DNA from: Inquilinus sp052113205
Lineage (GTDB): Bacteria > Pseudomonadota > Alphaproteobacteria > DSM-16000 > Inquilinaceae
DNA length: 64,000 nt
Assembly (NCBI RefSeq): GCF_052113205.1
Contig: NZ_JBFRCU010000031.1
Span: 1 to 64,000, forward strand
Direction: 5' to 3'
The notes beneath the pieces were generated by a model that saw nothing but the letters and a program-made list of their open reading frames with translations, had not been told where the DNA came from and ran no database searches. The position numbers were made by a program, and so were the translations under genes. Below are positions 18,524 through 30,747 of the stretch, piece after piece (the stretch's first letter is position 1; every line of letters begins with the position of its first letter).

Positions 18524-20176
18524 ATGGCCATCAGCAGGGCACTGCTGCTGTCGACGATGCTGGTCGTCCTGAGCGGACCGGCCGTCGCGCAGAACACGCC
18601 GCATGTCACCTGGCACGACGACGGCACGGTGACGCTCAAATCCGATCCCGAATACGGGATGGAGATCACCACGACGAAGGCGGAGCTGGGCTCCCTCTTC
18701 GGCCCCGGCCAGAAGCCTTTCGAGGGCGAGACGGTCACCATCCTCAGCCTCGATTCCGGCCCCAAGGGCGGCATCTCCGGCCCGATCTACATGTTCCGCC
18801 CGATCTGGGAGGAGCTGACCGGGGCCAAGCTGAACATCGCGCTGACCCCGATCTCGGAGCTGTACACCAAGACCTTCCTCGACCTGCGCAACGGCACGGG
18901 CCAGTACGACGCCATCGTCGTCGGGGCCTTCTTCTACGGCGACCTGATCGCCGGCAAATACATCCTGCCGGTCGATGAGTGGCGGAAGAGCGGCGAGTAC
19001 CCGAAATGGGACTATGACGTGATGCCGCCGGCGCTGCGCAATATCTACACCTGGGACAATGTCGGCTACGGCGTGCTCAGCGATGCCGACGGGCAGATCC
19101 TGTATTATCGCCGCGACCTGCTGACCGACCCGACGCACCAGGCGGCGTTCAAGGCGGAGTACGGCTACGACATGCCGGCGCCGCCGAAGACGCTGCAGCA
19201 GCTGCGCGACATCGCCAAGTACTTCAACGGCAAGAACTTCGACAGCAACGACCCGGAGCCGGACAGCGGCGTGGTGCTGCACCTGAAGGTGCGCGAGCAG
19301 GGGCTGTACCACTTCACCACGCTGGCCACCTCCTTCGCCATGACCCCGGGCGACAAGCTGGACCGGACCCATAACGTCTACTGGTTCGACCCGGTCGACA
19401 TGAAGCCGCTGATCAACAGCCCGGGCCACGTCAAGGCGCTGGAGTTCCTGAAGGAGCTGGCCGCCTTCGGCCCGCCGGCGCAGGTGAGCTGGAGCCTGGG
19501 CGAAGCCTGGGACTTCTTCCTGCGCGGCAAGGCGGTGTTCAACTTCTCCTATGGCGATGTCGGCGCGCTGGCGCAGGACCCGGAGCGGTCGAAGATCCGC
19601 GGCAAGCTCGGCTCCGCGGCCCTGCCGGCTTCCGACACCTATTGGGACATGGAGAAGAAGGCCTTCGTCACGGTGAAGGAGCCGCGGCAGGTCGGCAACG
19701 TCACCGGCGGGTCCTGGCACGGCGTGGTCTCGTCGCTCGGCCAGCATCCCGAGGCCGCCTACAGCCTGCTGTCGCTGATGGCGATCAAGCCGTCGCAGAA
19801 GTTCCTGGCCACGATCGGCTGGGACGGCGTCGACCCCGGCTATTCCTACCAGTGGCTGGAGCCGACCGGTGAGGCGAAGCTGACCGACTATACCGAATCC
19901 GCCCTGAAGTGGGACCCCGAGGACGTAAAGGAATACCTGGACGCCTATCACAGCAACTACAACGCCAAGACCATGCTGCCGTATATGCGGATCACCGGCA
20001 CGCAGGAATATTACGACGCGCTGGACAGCAACCTGTCGGCGGCGATGAGCGGATCGAAGACGCCGCAGCAGGCGCTGGACGACACCGCGGTGGCCTGGGA
20101 CCAGATCACCGACCGCCTGGGCCGCGACCAGCAGTTGAAGAACTACCAGGCGGCGATCGGCTGGAAGGGCGAATAG
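18524..20176 (+). CDS. ABC transporter substrate-binding protein, family 1 (sugar type)
   Basis: The 550-residue protein has a signal peptide ('AISRALLLSTMLVVLSGPAVAQ') and a SBP_bac_1-like body: 'YDAIVVGAFFYGDLIAGKYI', 'ILYYRRDLLTDP', 'GKAVFNFSYGDVGALAQDP' and 'MAIKPSQKFLATIGWDG'. It is longer than typical maltose-type receptors (about 400-430 residues). A strong GGGAGG precedes the ATG at 18524. It leads a gene series with two MalF/MalG-like permeases. The ligand is unknown; carbohydrate is inferred from the permease type. Confidence 0.88.
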   Translation: MAISRALLLSTMLVVLSGPAVAQNTPHVTWHDDGTVTLKSDPEYGMEITTTKAELGSLFGPGQKPFEGETVTILSLDSGPKGGISGPIYMFRPIWEELTGAKLNIALTPISELYTKTFLDLRNGTGQYDAIVVGAFFYGDLIAGKYILPVDEWRKSGEYPKWDYDVMPPALRNIYTWDNVGYGVLSDADGQILYYRRDLLTDPTHQAAFKAEYGYDMPAPPKTLQQLRDIAKYFNGKNFDSNDPEPDSGVVLHLKVREQGLYHFTTLATSFAMTPGDKLDRTHNVYWFDPVDMKPLINSPGHVKALEFLKELAAFGPPAQVSWSLGEAWDFFLRGKAVFNFSYGDVGALAQDPERSKIRGKLGSAALPASDTYWDMEKKAFVTVKEPRQVGNVTGGSWHGVVSSLGQHPEAAYSLLSLMAIKPSQKFLATIGWDGVDPGYSYQWLEPTGEAKLTDYTESALKWDPEDVKEYLDAYHSNYNAKTMLPYMRITGTQEYYDALDSNLSAAMSGSKTPQQALDDTAVAWDQITDRLGRDQQLKNYQAAIGWKGE

Positions 20177-20226
20177 CGGCACGATCCGCGCCTGACGCGT
20201 AACGGGAAGGGGGACGAGACGGCACG

Positions 20227-21174
20227 ATGCGCTGGACCGGACGAATCCGCCTGCTGTTCCTGACCCCGGCGGTGGCCTGGGTGCTGGCCTTCACCATCTT
20301 CCCGACGCTCTACACCGTCTACGCCGCCTTCCACACGGTGAAGACCGAGACCGTGACCACCCGGGCCGAGGTGCCGCGGCTGGACGCCAGCGGCAACCCG
20401 ATGCTGAAGCCGGACGGCACGCCGCGCACCAAGACCGAGGTGCAACGCCAGACCGTCAACACCTGGGACTTTGTGGGCCTGGGCAATTTTGCCCGCGTCT
20501 TCACCGACCCCCAGGTGCGCGAGGCGGCGCGGGTGACGGCGATCTTCGTGGTGGTCTCGGTCAGCGTCGAGATGGGGCTCGGGCTGCTGCTGGCCTTCCT
20601 GTTCAACCGCAGCATCCCGGGCCGCGGCATCCTGCGCACGATCATGATCCTGCCGATCTTCGCCACCCCGGTGGCGGCCGGATACCTGTTCTTCACCATC
20701 TTCTACGAGGCCGGCGGCCCCCTGGGCTGGACCGGCATCCCCTGGCTGTCGAACCCGGGCTGGGCCCTGGTGTCGATCATGATCGTCGACATCTGGCAGT
20801 GGACGCCGTTCTGCTTCCTGGTGCTGCTGGCCGGGCTGCAGGGCGTGCCCGACGACCTGATCGAGGCGGCGCGGCTGGAGACCAATTCCAGCTTCCGGAT
20901 CTGGACCGGGGTGGTGCTGCCGCTGATGACGCCGGTGATCGTGATCGTGCTGCTGCTGCGCCTGGCCGAGGCGATGAAGGTGTTCGACGTCGTCGCCTCG
21001 CTGACCGTCGGCGGGCCCGGCAACGCCACCCAGTCGGTCTCCTATCTCGCCTTCCGCACCGGGCTGCGCTTCTTCGACGTCGGCTATGCCTCGGCCCTGG
21101 CGCTGACCCTGCTGGCCGTGGTGATGACGATCGTCACCCTGTTCTTCAAGCGGGTGCGCAATGTCTACGCCTGA
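20227..21174 (+). CDS. Sugar ABC transporter permease, MalF type
   Basis: The 315-residue inner membrane protein has about six transmembrane segments and a large periplasmic loop after the first one (residues about 35-80). The EAA loop 'EAARLETNSSFRIWTGVVLPLM' contacts the ATPase. It follows the binding-protein gene by 50 bp and overlaps the next permease gene by 14 bp. Confidence 0.92.
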   Translation: MRWTGRIRLLFLTPAVAWVLAFTIFPTLYTVYAAFHTVKTETVTTRAEVPRLDASGNPMLKPDGTPRTKTEVQRQTVNTWDFVGLGNFARVFTDPQVREAARVTAIFVVVSVSVEMGLGLLLAFLFNRSIPGRGILRTIMILPIFATPVAAGYLFFTIFYEAGGPLGWTGIPWLSNPGWALVSIMIVDIWQWTPFCFLVLLAGLQGVPDDLIEAARLETNSSFRIWTGVVLPLMTPVIVIVLLLRLAEAMKVFDVVASLTVGGPGNATQSVSYLAFRTGLRFFDVGYASALALTLLAVVMTIVTLFFKRVRNVYA

Positions 21175-22063
21175 GGTCACCGCGCCGCCGATCCACGAGG
21201 CTCCCGTCGACCGGGTCAAGCCGATGGGGCGGCGCAGCAGCATGGCCGATTCGCTGTGGTCGCTGGTGGCGATCGCGGCCACGGTCGTGTTCTTCTTCCC
21301 GCTGTACTGGGCGATCTCGACCGCGCTGCGCAACCCGGCCGACACCTTCACCGTGGCCGGGCTCGGCATCCCCTGGCTCGACTTCCAGCCGACCCTGAAC
21401 AACTTCGCGGTGGAGCTGAGCACGCCGGAGGGCTGGCGCGCGCTGCAGACCAGCCTGATCGTGTCGCTCAGCGCCGTCGCCCTGGCCCTGGCCCTCGGGC
21501 TGCCGGCGGCCTATGCGCTGGCCCGGTTCCGGTTCTGGAGCAACAGCGACATCACCATCTGGTTCCTGTCGCAGCGGGTGCTGCCGCCGGTGGCGACGCT
21601 GCTGCCGTTCTACATCGTGTTCCGCTCGCTCGACATGCTGGACAGCAAGACCGCGCTGATCCTGTGCAACGCCACCTTCATCCTGCCCTTCGTGGTCGTC
21701 ATCCTGCGCCAGACCTTCCTCGACCTGCCGGTCGAGCTGGAGGAGGCGGCGCTGGTCGACGGCGCGTCGCACTGGCAGGCCTTCCTGCGCATCGCCCTGC
21801 CCCTGGCGGCGCCGGCGGTGGCGGCCACCGCCATGATCATCTTCGCCTTCGCCTGGAACGAGTTCCTGTTCTCGTCGTCGCTGGGCATCACCGAGACCAA
21901 GATGATGCCCGCCCACATGGCCGGCGCGGTCGACACCCGTGGCGTGCAGTTCTGGTTCATGGCGACCCGGGCGCTGATCGCGATGATCCCGCCGGTGCTG
22001 CTGGCGCTGCTGGCCCAGCGCTACATCGTGCGCGGCCTGACCCTGGGGGCGGTGAAGGGGTGA
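21161..22063 (+). CDS. Carbohydrate ABC transporter permease, MalG type
   Basis: The 300-residue inner membrane protein has six transmembrane helices and the EAA motif 'EAALVDGASHWQAFLRIALP'. The last residues 'RGLTLGAVKG' are the standard MalG ending. The operon ends here without an ATPase gene, so an ATPase from elsewhere must power the importer. Confidence 0.93.
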   Translation: MSTPEVTAPPIHEAPVDRVKPMGRRSSMADSLWSLVAIAATVVFFFPLYWAISTALRNPADTFTVAGLGIPWLDFQPTLNNFAVELSTPEGWRALQTSLIVSLSAVALALALGLPAAYALARFRFWSNSDITIWFLSQRVLPPVATLLPFYIVFRSLDMLDSKTALILCNATFILPFVVVILRQTFLDLPVELEEAALVDGASHWQAFLRIALPLAAPAVAATAMIIFAFAWNEFLFSSSLGITETKMMPAHMAGAVDTRGVQFWFMATRALIAMIPPVLLALLAQRYIVRGLTLGAVKG

Positions 22064-22091
22064 GGCGGAGACTCCCGACAAGAGCAAAACG

Positions 22092-22254
22092 AGTCCCCCC
22101 TCCCCTCGCGGGAGGGGGATAGGGGGAGGGGGTTGCCGCTGGCCTGGGTTCAGGCGATCCGGCCCCGACGGCGAAACCAGTGCCTTACGCATTCGCGCGC
22201 GGACGCGCGCAGACCCCTCCCCCTGCCCCCCTTCCCGCAAGGGGAGGGGGGACT
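22092..22254. repeat. GC-rich element with 41-bp inverted terminal arms
   Basis: The left arm starts AGTCCCCCCTCCCCTCGCGG and runs to about 22132; the right arm (about 22214-22254) is nearly its reverse complement, and each arm also contains its own small hairpin (CCCCTCGCGGGAGGGG type). The 80-bp centre is unrelated. This is a REP/MITE-like extragenic element between the sugar permease and glgP genes, and its hairpins may also end both convergent transcripts. Confidence 0.8.
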
Positions 22255-22324
22255 AAAAAGGAATGGACTTCAGCTATTCTGAAAAGGTCTCACTTGCGGG
22301 AGAGGCAATCGGATCGCGCCGGCC

Positions 22325-24805
<2,481 letters not shown>

Positions 24806-24887
24806 TGGCTGACCCCCATGCTGCACTGCGATATAGACCGTCCGTTACACCACGGATCGGCTCCGCGATCAATCATATGACAAAAAA

Positions 24888-24913
24888 GACCCGGCGAGGG
24901 TTCCCGCCGGGTC
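24888..24913 (-). terminator. Rho-independent terminator downstream of livK
   Basis: On the minus strand a 9-bp perfect stem (GACCCGGCG/CGCCGGGTC) with an 8-base loop is followed by TTTTTTG. It lies 55 bp after the livK stop and should end the liv operon transcript. Confidence 0.85.
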
Positions 24914-24925
24914 GACAATGTCCAT

Positions 24926-24949
24926 GGCCAGTGGCATGCGCCACTGGCC
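24926..24949. repeat. 24-bp perfect palindrome after livK
   Basis: GGCCAGTGGC-ATGC-GCCACTGGCC forms a 10-bp stem between the livK stop and the terminator hairpin. It lacks a T-run and could be a transcript-stabilising 3' hairpin for livK mRNA. Confidence 0.7.
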
Positions 24950-24967
24950 TTTGGTGTTAGAGACCGC

Positions 24968-26104
24968 TTACTTGGCGCCGATCTTGGCCAGCTCGCCCGG
25001 GGTCGCCTCGGCGTAGTTGCCGCTGTTCCAGATGTAGAACACGTAGTCGGTCGTCTTCCGGTCGCCCTTGGCGTCGAAGGCCAGCGGGCCCATCACGGTC
25101 TTGTAGTCGGAGCCGTCATGCAGCGCTTCGGCAACCTTCGGGCCGTCGAAGCTCTTGGCCTTGGTCGCCGCCTCGGCCCAGGCCTGGACCGCGGCATAGC
25201 TGTACAGGGTGTAGCCCTCGGGGTCGTAGTTCTCGGCCTTGAACTTGGCCACGACGTCCTTGGCGGCCTCGCTGCTGCGCTGGTCGGCACCGAAGGTCAT
25301 AAGCACCCCCTTGCCGGCGTCGCCGGTGATGCCCCAGAACTCCTGAGTGACGATGCCGTCGCCGGAGATGAACTGAGCGTTCAGCCCCTGCTCACGCGCC
25401 TGGCGCAGGATCAGCCCGGCCTCGTTGTGCAGGCCGCCGAAATAGATCACGTCGACGCCGGCCTGCTTCATCTTCGAGACGACGGCCGAGAAGTCACGCT
25501 CGCCGACGGTGATGCCCTCATACATCTTCTCGGTCACGCCGGCCTTGTTCATCGCCGCCTTGGTGGCGTCGGCCAGGCCCTTGCCATAGGTGGTCTGGTC
25601 GTGGATGACGGCGACGTTGCGGCCCTTGAACTTCTCGGCGATGAAGGCGCCGGCGACATCGCCCTGCTGGTCGTCGCGGCCGCAGGTGCGGAAGGTGGTC
25701 TTCTGCCCCTGCTCGGTCAGCTGCGGGTTGGTCGAGGCCGGGGTGATCTGGACGACGCCTTCCTCGGCATAGATCGCCGAGGCCGGGATCGAGACCGAGG
25801 AGTTGAAGTGGCCGATCACCGCCACCACGCCCTGGCCCACCAGCTCGTTCGCCGCCGCCACGCCCTGGCGCGGGTCGGAGGCGTCGTCGCCATAGACCAC
25901 GGAGATCTTCTCGCCGTTGACGCCGCCGGCGTCGTTCAGGGCCTTCACCGCGGCGTCGGTGCCGCGCTTCATCTGCTCGCCGAACGAAGCGTTCGGGCCG
26001 GTCAGCGGCGCGCCGAGACCGATCTTCACATCGGCCCAGGCCGGAGCCGACGCCATCGCGGCCAGGGCTACGCCGGCCAGGAGCACTCGGTTGAATTTCG
26101 TCAT
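24968..26104 (-). CDS. livK: Branched-chain amino acid ABC transporter substrate-binding protein
   Basis: The 378-residue periplasmic receptor has a Sec signal ('FNRVLLAGVALAAMASAPAWA') and the Leu/Ile/Val-binding fold: 'VKIGLGAPLTGPNASFGEQ', 'VYGDDASDPRQGVAAANELV', 'VAVIGHFNSSVSIPASAIY', 'TPASTNPQLTEQG' and 'YTLYSYAAVQAWAEA'. The ATG at 26104 follows a GGGAGAG site. It is last in the livHMGF-DUF6867-livK series; the hairpin upstream (26129-26149) may separate its translation level from the earlier genes. Confidence 0.94.
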   Translation of the reverse strand: MTKFNRVLLAGVALAAMASAPAWADVKIGLGAPLTGPNASFGEQMKRGTDAAVKALNDAGGVNGEKISVVYGDDASDPRQGVAAANELVGQGVVAVIGHFNSSVSIPASAIYAEEGVVQITPASTNPQLTEQGQKTTFRTCGRDDQQGDVAGAFIAEKFKGRNVAVIHDQTTYGKGLADATKAAMNKAGVTEKMYEGITVGERDFSAVVSKMKQAGVDVIYFGGLHNEAGLILRQAREQGLNAQFISGDGIVTQEFWGITGDAGKGVLMTFGADQRSSEAAKDVVAKFKAENYDPEGYTLYSYAAVQAWAEAATKAKSFDGPKVAEALHDGSDYKTVMGPLAFDAKGDRKTTDYVFYIWNSGNYAEATPGELAKIGAK

Positions 26105-26128
26105 CAAATCGCTCTCCCAGTTCATCGC

Positions 26129-26149
26129 CCGGCGGGACGACCCCGCCGG
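26129..26149. promoter_or_regulatory. Intercistronic hairpin before livK
   Basis: CCGGCGGG and CCCGCCGG form a perfect 8-bp stem with a 5-base loop in the 80-bp gap between the DUF6867 gene and livK. Such hairpins often act as mRNA processing or stabilising elements that raise the level of the binding-protein transcript; that role is inferred. Confidence 0.5.
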
Positions 26150-26184
26150 CCTTTGCTTCCCGCCGATCCGAAAGGACCGGCGTC

Positions 26185-26544
26185 TTACCGTGCGGCCGGC
26201 CGCCGGTCGCGCCAGGCGAACAGGCCGGCGCGCTCGTACAGCCACGGATACTGCCGCACCATCTTCGCCGCCCGCGTCATCCGATAGGCGACCGTGGCGC
26301 ACAGGCCGATCCAGACAAGATCGATGACGAAGCCGGTCGGCGACAAGAGCGTTCCGCCGAACAGCGCGAAGTGCAGGAACCGGGTCGCACAGGTGATCAG
26401 CACCACGAAGGGGATCACCTTGCGCATCGGCGCCCAGCCCTGGGCCTGGCCCTGCCCGGTCAGGAGGCCGGCGCCGCCGCCCAGGATCACGCTGACGAAG
26501 ATGAAGTCGCCGATCGACGAGGTTCCGAGGATCTGTTCCATCAC
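26185..26544 (-). CDS. DUF6867 family membrane protein of the liv operon
   Basis: The 119-residue protein has about three hydrophobic segments ('FIFVSVILGGGAGLLTGQGQ', 'VIPFVVLITCATRFLHFALF', 'GFVIDLVWIGLCATVAYRMT') and a conserved 'RKVIPFVVL' entry. It matches the small membrane proteins (DUF6867) found within alphaproteobacterial branched-chain amino acid ABC operons; the role is not known. It starts 7 bp after livF. The second ATG (26541) is an equally possible start. Confidence 0.82.
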   Translation of the reverse strand: MMEQILGTSSIGDFIFVSVILGGGAGLLTGQGQAQGWAPMRKVIPFVVLITCATRFLHFALFGGTLLSPTGFVIDLVWIGLCATVAYRMTRAAKMVRQYPWLYERAGLFAWRDRRPAAR

Positions 26545-26551
26545 CCGCCCC

Positions 26552-27261
<710 letters not shown>

Positions 27262-27262
<1 letters not shown>

Positions 27263-28116
27263 CACGGGCGGGCCTCCCCGGTCACGGCGGCGACATCGGC
27301 GGCGATTTCCGGCGGCAGGTCGTCCTCCTCGGGCTCGCCGAGATAGGCCCGGATCACCGCCTCGTCGCTGCGGATCTCGGCCGGGGTGCCGTCGGCGATC
27401 TTCTTGCCGTGGTCGAGCACGATGATGTGGTCGGAGATCTGCATGACGACGCTCATGTCGTGCTCGATCAGCAGCACGCTGGTGTCGTGCTCGTCGCGGA
27501 TAGCGCGCAACAGCCCGTTCAGCTCCTGCGATTCGCGCGGGTTGAGGCCGGCGGCCGGCTCGTCCAGGCACAGGATCACCGGGTCGATGCACATCGCCCG
27601 CGCGATCTCCAGCCGGCGCTGGCCGCCATAGGGCAGGCTGCCGGCGGAATCATCGGCCTGGGCGGTCAGCCCGACCCGGTCGAGCCAGAACTTCGCCTTC
27701 TCCACCGCCTCGCGCTCGGCCCGGCGATAGCTGGGCAGGCCGAACAGCCCGGCGATCGAGAAGGCCGAGGCCTTCATCAGCTTGTTGTGCTGGGCCACCA
27801 TCAGGTTCTCCAGCACGCTCATCCCGGCGAACAGCCGGATGTTCTGGAAGGTGCGGGCGACCCGCGCCTGCTGGGCGATGCGGTAGCCCGGGATCTGCTC
27901 CAGCAGGAATTCGCTGCCGTCGACCCGCAGCGTCATCCGGCCGGAGGTCGGCCGGTAGAAGCCGGTGATGCAGTTGAACAGCGTGGTCTTGCCGGCGCCA
28001 TTCGGCCCGATCACGGCGGTGATGTCGCCGGCGCGGATGTCGAAGGTGGCGTCGTCGATGGCGACGAGGCCGCCGAAGCGCATCGAGACGTGCTCGATGG
28101 TCAGAAGGGCGGTCAC
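27262..28116 (-). CDS. livG: Branched-chain amino acid ABC transporter ATP-binding protein LivG
   Basis: The 284-residue ATPase has Walker A 'GPNGAGKTT', signature 'LPYGGQRRLEIARAM', Walker B 'ILCLDEPAAGLNP' and 'LLIEHDMSVVMQISD', which are typical of LivG. The acidic C-terminal tail ('GEPEEDDLPPEIAAD') is longer than usual. It overlaps livM by 4 bp (ATGA). Confidence 0.96.
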
Positions 28117-29633
28117 GAAGAGGTTCCCTTCTTGCCGTGCAGCAGGATGGTCGGGTCACGATGGGCCAAGAGGCCGCGCGGGCGCCACACCATGATGCCG
28201 ACCATGCACAGGCCGAACACCAGCATGCGGTAGAGGTCGAGGCCGCGGAACGCCTCCGGCAGGCCGATGATCAGGCAGGCGGCGACGACGATGCCGAGCT
28301 GGCTGCCCATACCGCCGAGCACCACGATCGCCAGCACGATCGCGGATTCGATGAAGGAGAAGCTCTCCGGGCTGATGAAGCCCTGATAGGTGGCGAAGAA
28401 GCTGCCGGCGAAGCCGCCGCACATCGCCGAGGTGGCGAAGGCCGCCAGCTTCAGGTTGGTGCGGTTGATGCCGAGCGACTGGCAGGCGATGTCGTCCTCG
28501 CGGATCGCCTCCCAGCCGCGGCCGACCGGCAGACGGCGCAGCCGCACGCTGATGAAATTGACCAGCAGCGCCAGGGCCAGGATCAGCAGATAGAGGAAAA
28601 TGATCCGATGCGTCGGGTTGTATTCCAGGCCGAACAGCTGGTGGAAGGCGGTGACGCCCTCGGGCGGGCTGCGGTCGAAGGGGAAGCCGAAGAAGCTGGG
28701 CCGCGGGATGTTGTTGATGCCGTTCGGCCCGCCGGTCACCGGCGCCCAGTTGATCAGGATGATGCGGATGATCTCGCCGAAGCCGAGGGTGACGATGGCG
28801 AAATAGTCGCCGCGCAGCCGCAGCACCGGATAGCCCAGGATCAGGCCGAAGCCGGCGGCCAGCACCCCGGCCAGCGGCAGGCACAGCCAGAAGCTGAAGC
28901 CGAAGGTGGTCGCCAGCAGCGCGTAGGAATAGGCCCCGACGGCATAGAAGGCGACGTAACCGAGGTCCAGGAGGCCGGCCAGGCCGACGATGATGTTCAG
29001 GCCCCAACCGAGCATGATGTAGATCAGCACGATGGTGGCGACGCCGAGCGTGCTGCGGCTGGCAAGGTCGGTGAACGGGAAGATCACCGCCAGCACCACC
29101 AGGATCGGCCCGACATAGACGCTGAGCCGCTGCACCCGGGCGCCGACCCGGTCCATCGCCCGGTCGCGCTCCTGCCGCGACAGGCTGGCGCGGCTGCGGC
29201 GCTGCACCAGGATTGACTGGAGCAGCAGCCACAGCGCGCCGAACGCCCCGATCAGCAGCAGCGGCACCGAGTGCAGATCCTGCACCGGCAGCGGCGGCAG
29301 CGTGTCGGAGATCATCGGCCGCAGATACTGGTAGACCGGCGGCAGGGCGAAGACGACGAGGAACAGCAGGCTGATCCAGAACACCGGCCGGGGCATGCCC
29401 TCGCGGTTCAGGATGATGCCGATGCGGCCGAGGAAGACCAGCGCGACGGCGATGGCGACGGCGGTGAAGTCGGTCTGGTAGCCCAGCGCGCCGCTCTGCT
29501 CCACCGTGCGGATGCCGACCAGGGGGGCGGTGAGGACCAGGGCGACCAGGGCGGTGACCCCGGCCTCCTTGACCATGGCCACGAGATCGAGGCGGCGCCC
29601 GGCGGCCGCGTCGGAATGCGCGATCGTCGCCAT
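28113..29633 (-). CDS. livM: Branched-chain amino acid ABC transporter permease LivM
   Basis: The 506-residue inner membrane protein has the LivM core in its C-terminal 330 residues: 'GWGLNIIVGLAGLLDLGYVAF', quoted in part, 'GYPVLRLRGDYFAIVTLGFG' and 'WEAIREDDIACQSLGIN'. The N-terminal 170 residues hold extra transmembrane segments, as in the long LivM (DUF3382-type) subfamily. It is separated from livH by only 4 bp. Confidence 0.95.
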   Translation of the reverse strand: MATIAHSDAAAGRRLDLVAMVKEAGVTALVALVLTAPLVGIRTVEQSGALGYQTDFTAVAIAVALVFLGRIGIILNREGMPRPVFWISLLFLVVFALPPVYQYLRPMISDTLPPLPVQDLHSVPLLLIGAFGALWLLLQSILVQRRSRASLSRQERDRAMDRVGARVQRLSVYVGPILVVLAVIFPFTDLASRSTLGVATIVLIYIMLGWGLNIIVGLAGLLDLGYVAFYAVGAYSYALLATTFGFSFWLCLPLAGVLAAGFGLILGYPVLRLRGDYFAIVTLGFGEIIRIILINWAPVTGGPNGINNIPRPSFFGFPFDRSPPEGVTAFHQLFGLEYNPTHRIIFLYLLILALALLVNFISVRLRRLPVGRGWEAIREDDIACQSLGINRTNLKLAAFATSAMCGGFAGSFFATYQGFISPESFSFIESAIVLAIVVLGGMGSQLGIVVAACLIIGLPEAFRGLDLYRMLVFGLCMVGIMVWRPRGLLAHRDPTILLHGKKGTSS

Positions 29634-29637
29634 CGCT

Positions 29638-30558
29638 TCAGACCTTCTCGATGTCGGGACGGCCGAGCAGGCCGGACGGGCGGAAGATCAGCACCAGCAC
29701 CAGGATGGTGAAGGCGGCGACGTCCTTGTACTCCGACGAGAAATAGCCCGACCAGAAGGCCTCGATCAGCCCGATCAGGATACCGCCCAGCATCGCCCCG
29801 GGCAGCGATCCGATGCCGCCCAGGACCGCCGCGGTGAAGGCTTTGATGCCGGCCAGGAAGCCGATGTAGAAGTCGATCACGCCGTAGTACAGCGTCACCA
29901 TCACGCCGGCCACCGCGGCCAGCGCGGCGCCGATGACGAAGGTCGTCGAGATGGTGCGGCCGACATCGACGCCGATCAGCGCCGCCATGGTGCGGTCCTG
30001 GGCGCAGGCGCGCTGCTGCCGGCCGAGCGAGGTGCGGTTGATCACCCAGGTCAGCCCGATCATCAGGCTGAGGGTGAGCAGCACGATGACGATCTGCAGA
30101 TACGACAGGCTGACATCGAAGCCGCCGCCGGAGGTCAGCTGGAAGCCGCCCGGGATCTGCGGCGGCACCGGCTTGCGCCGGGCGCCCTGCAGCAGCTGGA
30201 TGTAGTTCTGCAGGAAGATCGACATGCCGATCGCGGAGATAAGCGGCGCCAGGCGGGTCGAGCCGCGCAGCGGCCGGTACGCCAGCCGTTCGACGGTCCA
30301 GCCATAGGCGGCGGTCACCACCACGCTGACGATCAGCACGATCGCCAGGGCCAGGGCCACCGACACGCCTGGCACGCCGAAGGCGCCGAGCACGACGAAG
30401 CCGATCACCGCGATGAACGCGCCGATCATATAGATCTCGCCATGGGCGAAATTGATCATGCCGATGATGCCGTACACCATCGTATAGCCGATCGCGATCA
30501 GACCGTAGATCGCGCCCAGCGTCAGCCCATTGATGAGCTGCTGCAGGAAATATTCCAT
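29638..30558 (-). CDS. livH: Branched-chain amino acid ABC transporter permease LivH
   Basis: The 306-residue inner membrane protein has the LivH start 'QQLINGLTLGAIYGLIAIGY', 'MINFAHGEIYMIGAFI' and the C-terminal 'AAVLGGIGSLPGAMLGGILI'. It is the first gene of the liv operon. The ATG at 30558 is chosen because the family begins 'MEYFLQQL'; the frame continues upstream without conservation. Confidence 0.95.
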   Translation of the reverse strand: MEYFLQQLINGLTLGAIYGLIAIGYTMVYGIIGMINFAHGEIYMIGAFIAVIGFVVLGAFGVPGVSVALALAIVLIVSVVVTAAYGWTVERLAYRPLRGSTRLAPLISAIGMSIFLQNYIQLLQGARRKPVPPQIPGGFQLTSGGGFDVSLSYLQIVIVLLTLSLMIGLTWVINRTSLGRQQRACAQDRTMAALIGVDVGRTISTTFVIGAALAAVAGVMVTLYYGVIDFYIGFLAGIKAFTAAVLGGIGSLPGAMLGGILIGLIEAFWSGYFSSEYKDVAAFTILVLVLIFRPSGLLGRPDIEKV

Positions 30559-30747
30559 GCTCGCGCCGAATTGCCTCCACAGACCATCCGCGGATGGTCG
30601 ACCTCGTCTGTTCACTCGCCGTTTAAACCGAGGGCGTTTCTCTGTTCAAGCTCCGCGTCAACGTCGGATTGGCGCGACTATGGCGAAGAAAATGGACCGT
30701 TACAATCTCAATGAATCATAAGACGTTTCGGGGGCTTAGGCTATGGA
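30559..30747. promoter_or_regulatory. liv operon upstream region with an 18-bp perfect palindrome
   Basis: The region between livH and the fructosamine-kinase gene stop contains GACCATCCGCGGATGGTC (30582-30599), a perfect 18-bp palindrome 24 bp upstream of the livH start. It is a plausible operator that could overlap the ribosome binding or start region. Further upstream, 30620-30720 is A/T-richer and may hold the promoter. Confidence 0.55.

Noticed and set aside
22092..22254. Insertion sequence remnant
   Set aside because: There are inverted arms but no transposase fragment and no visible target duplication, so it is listed as an extragenic repeat instead.
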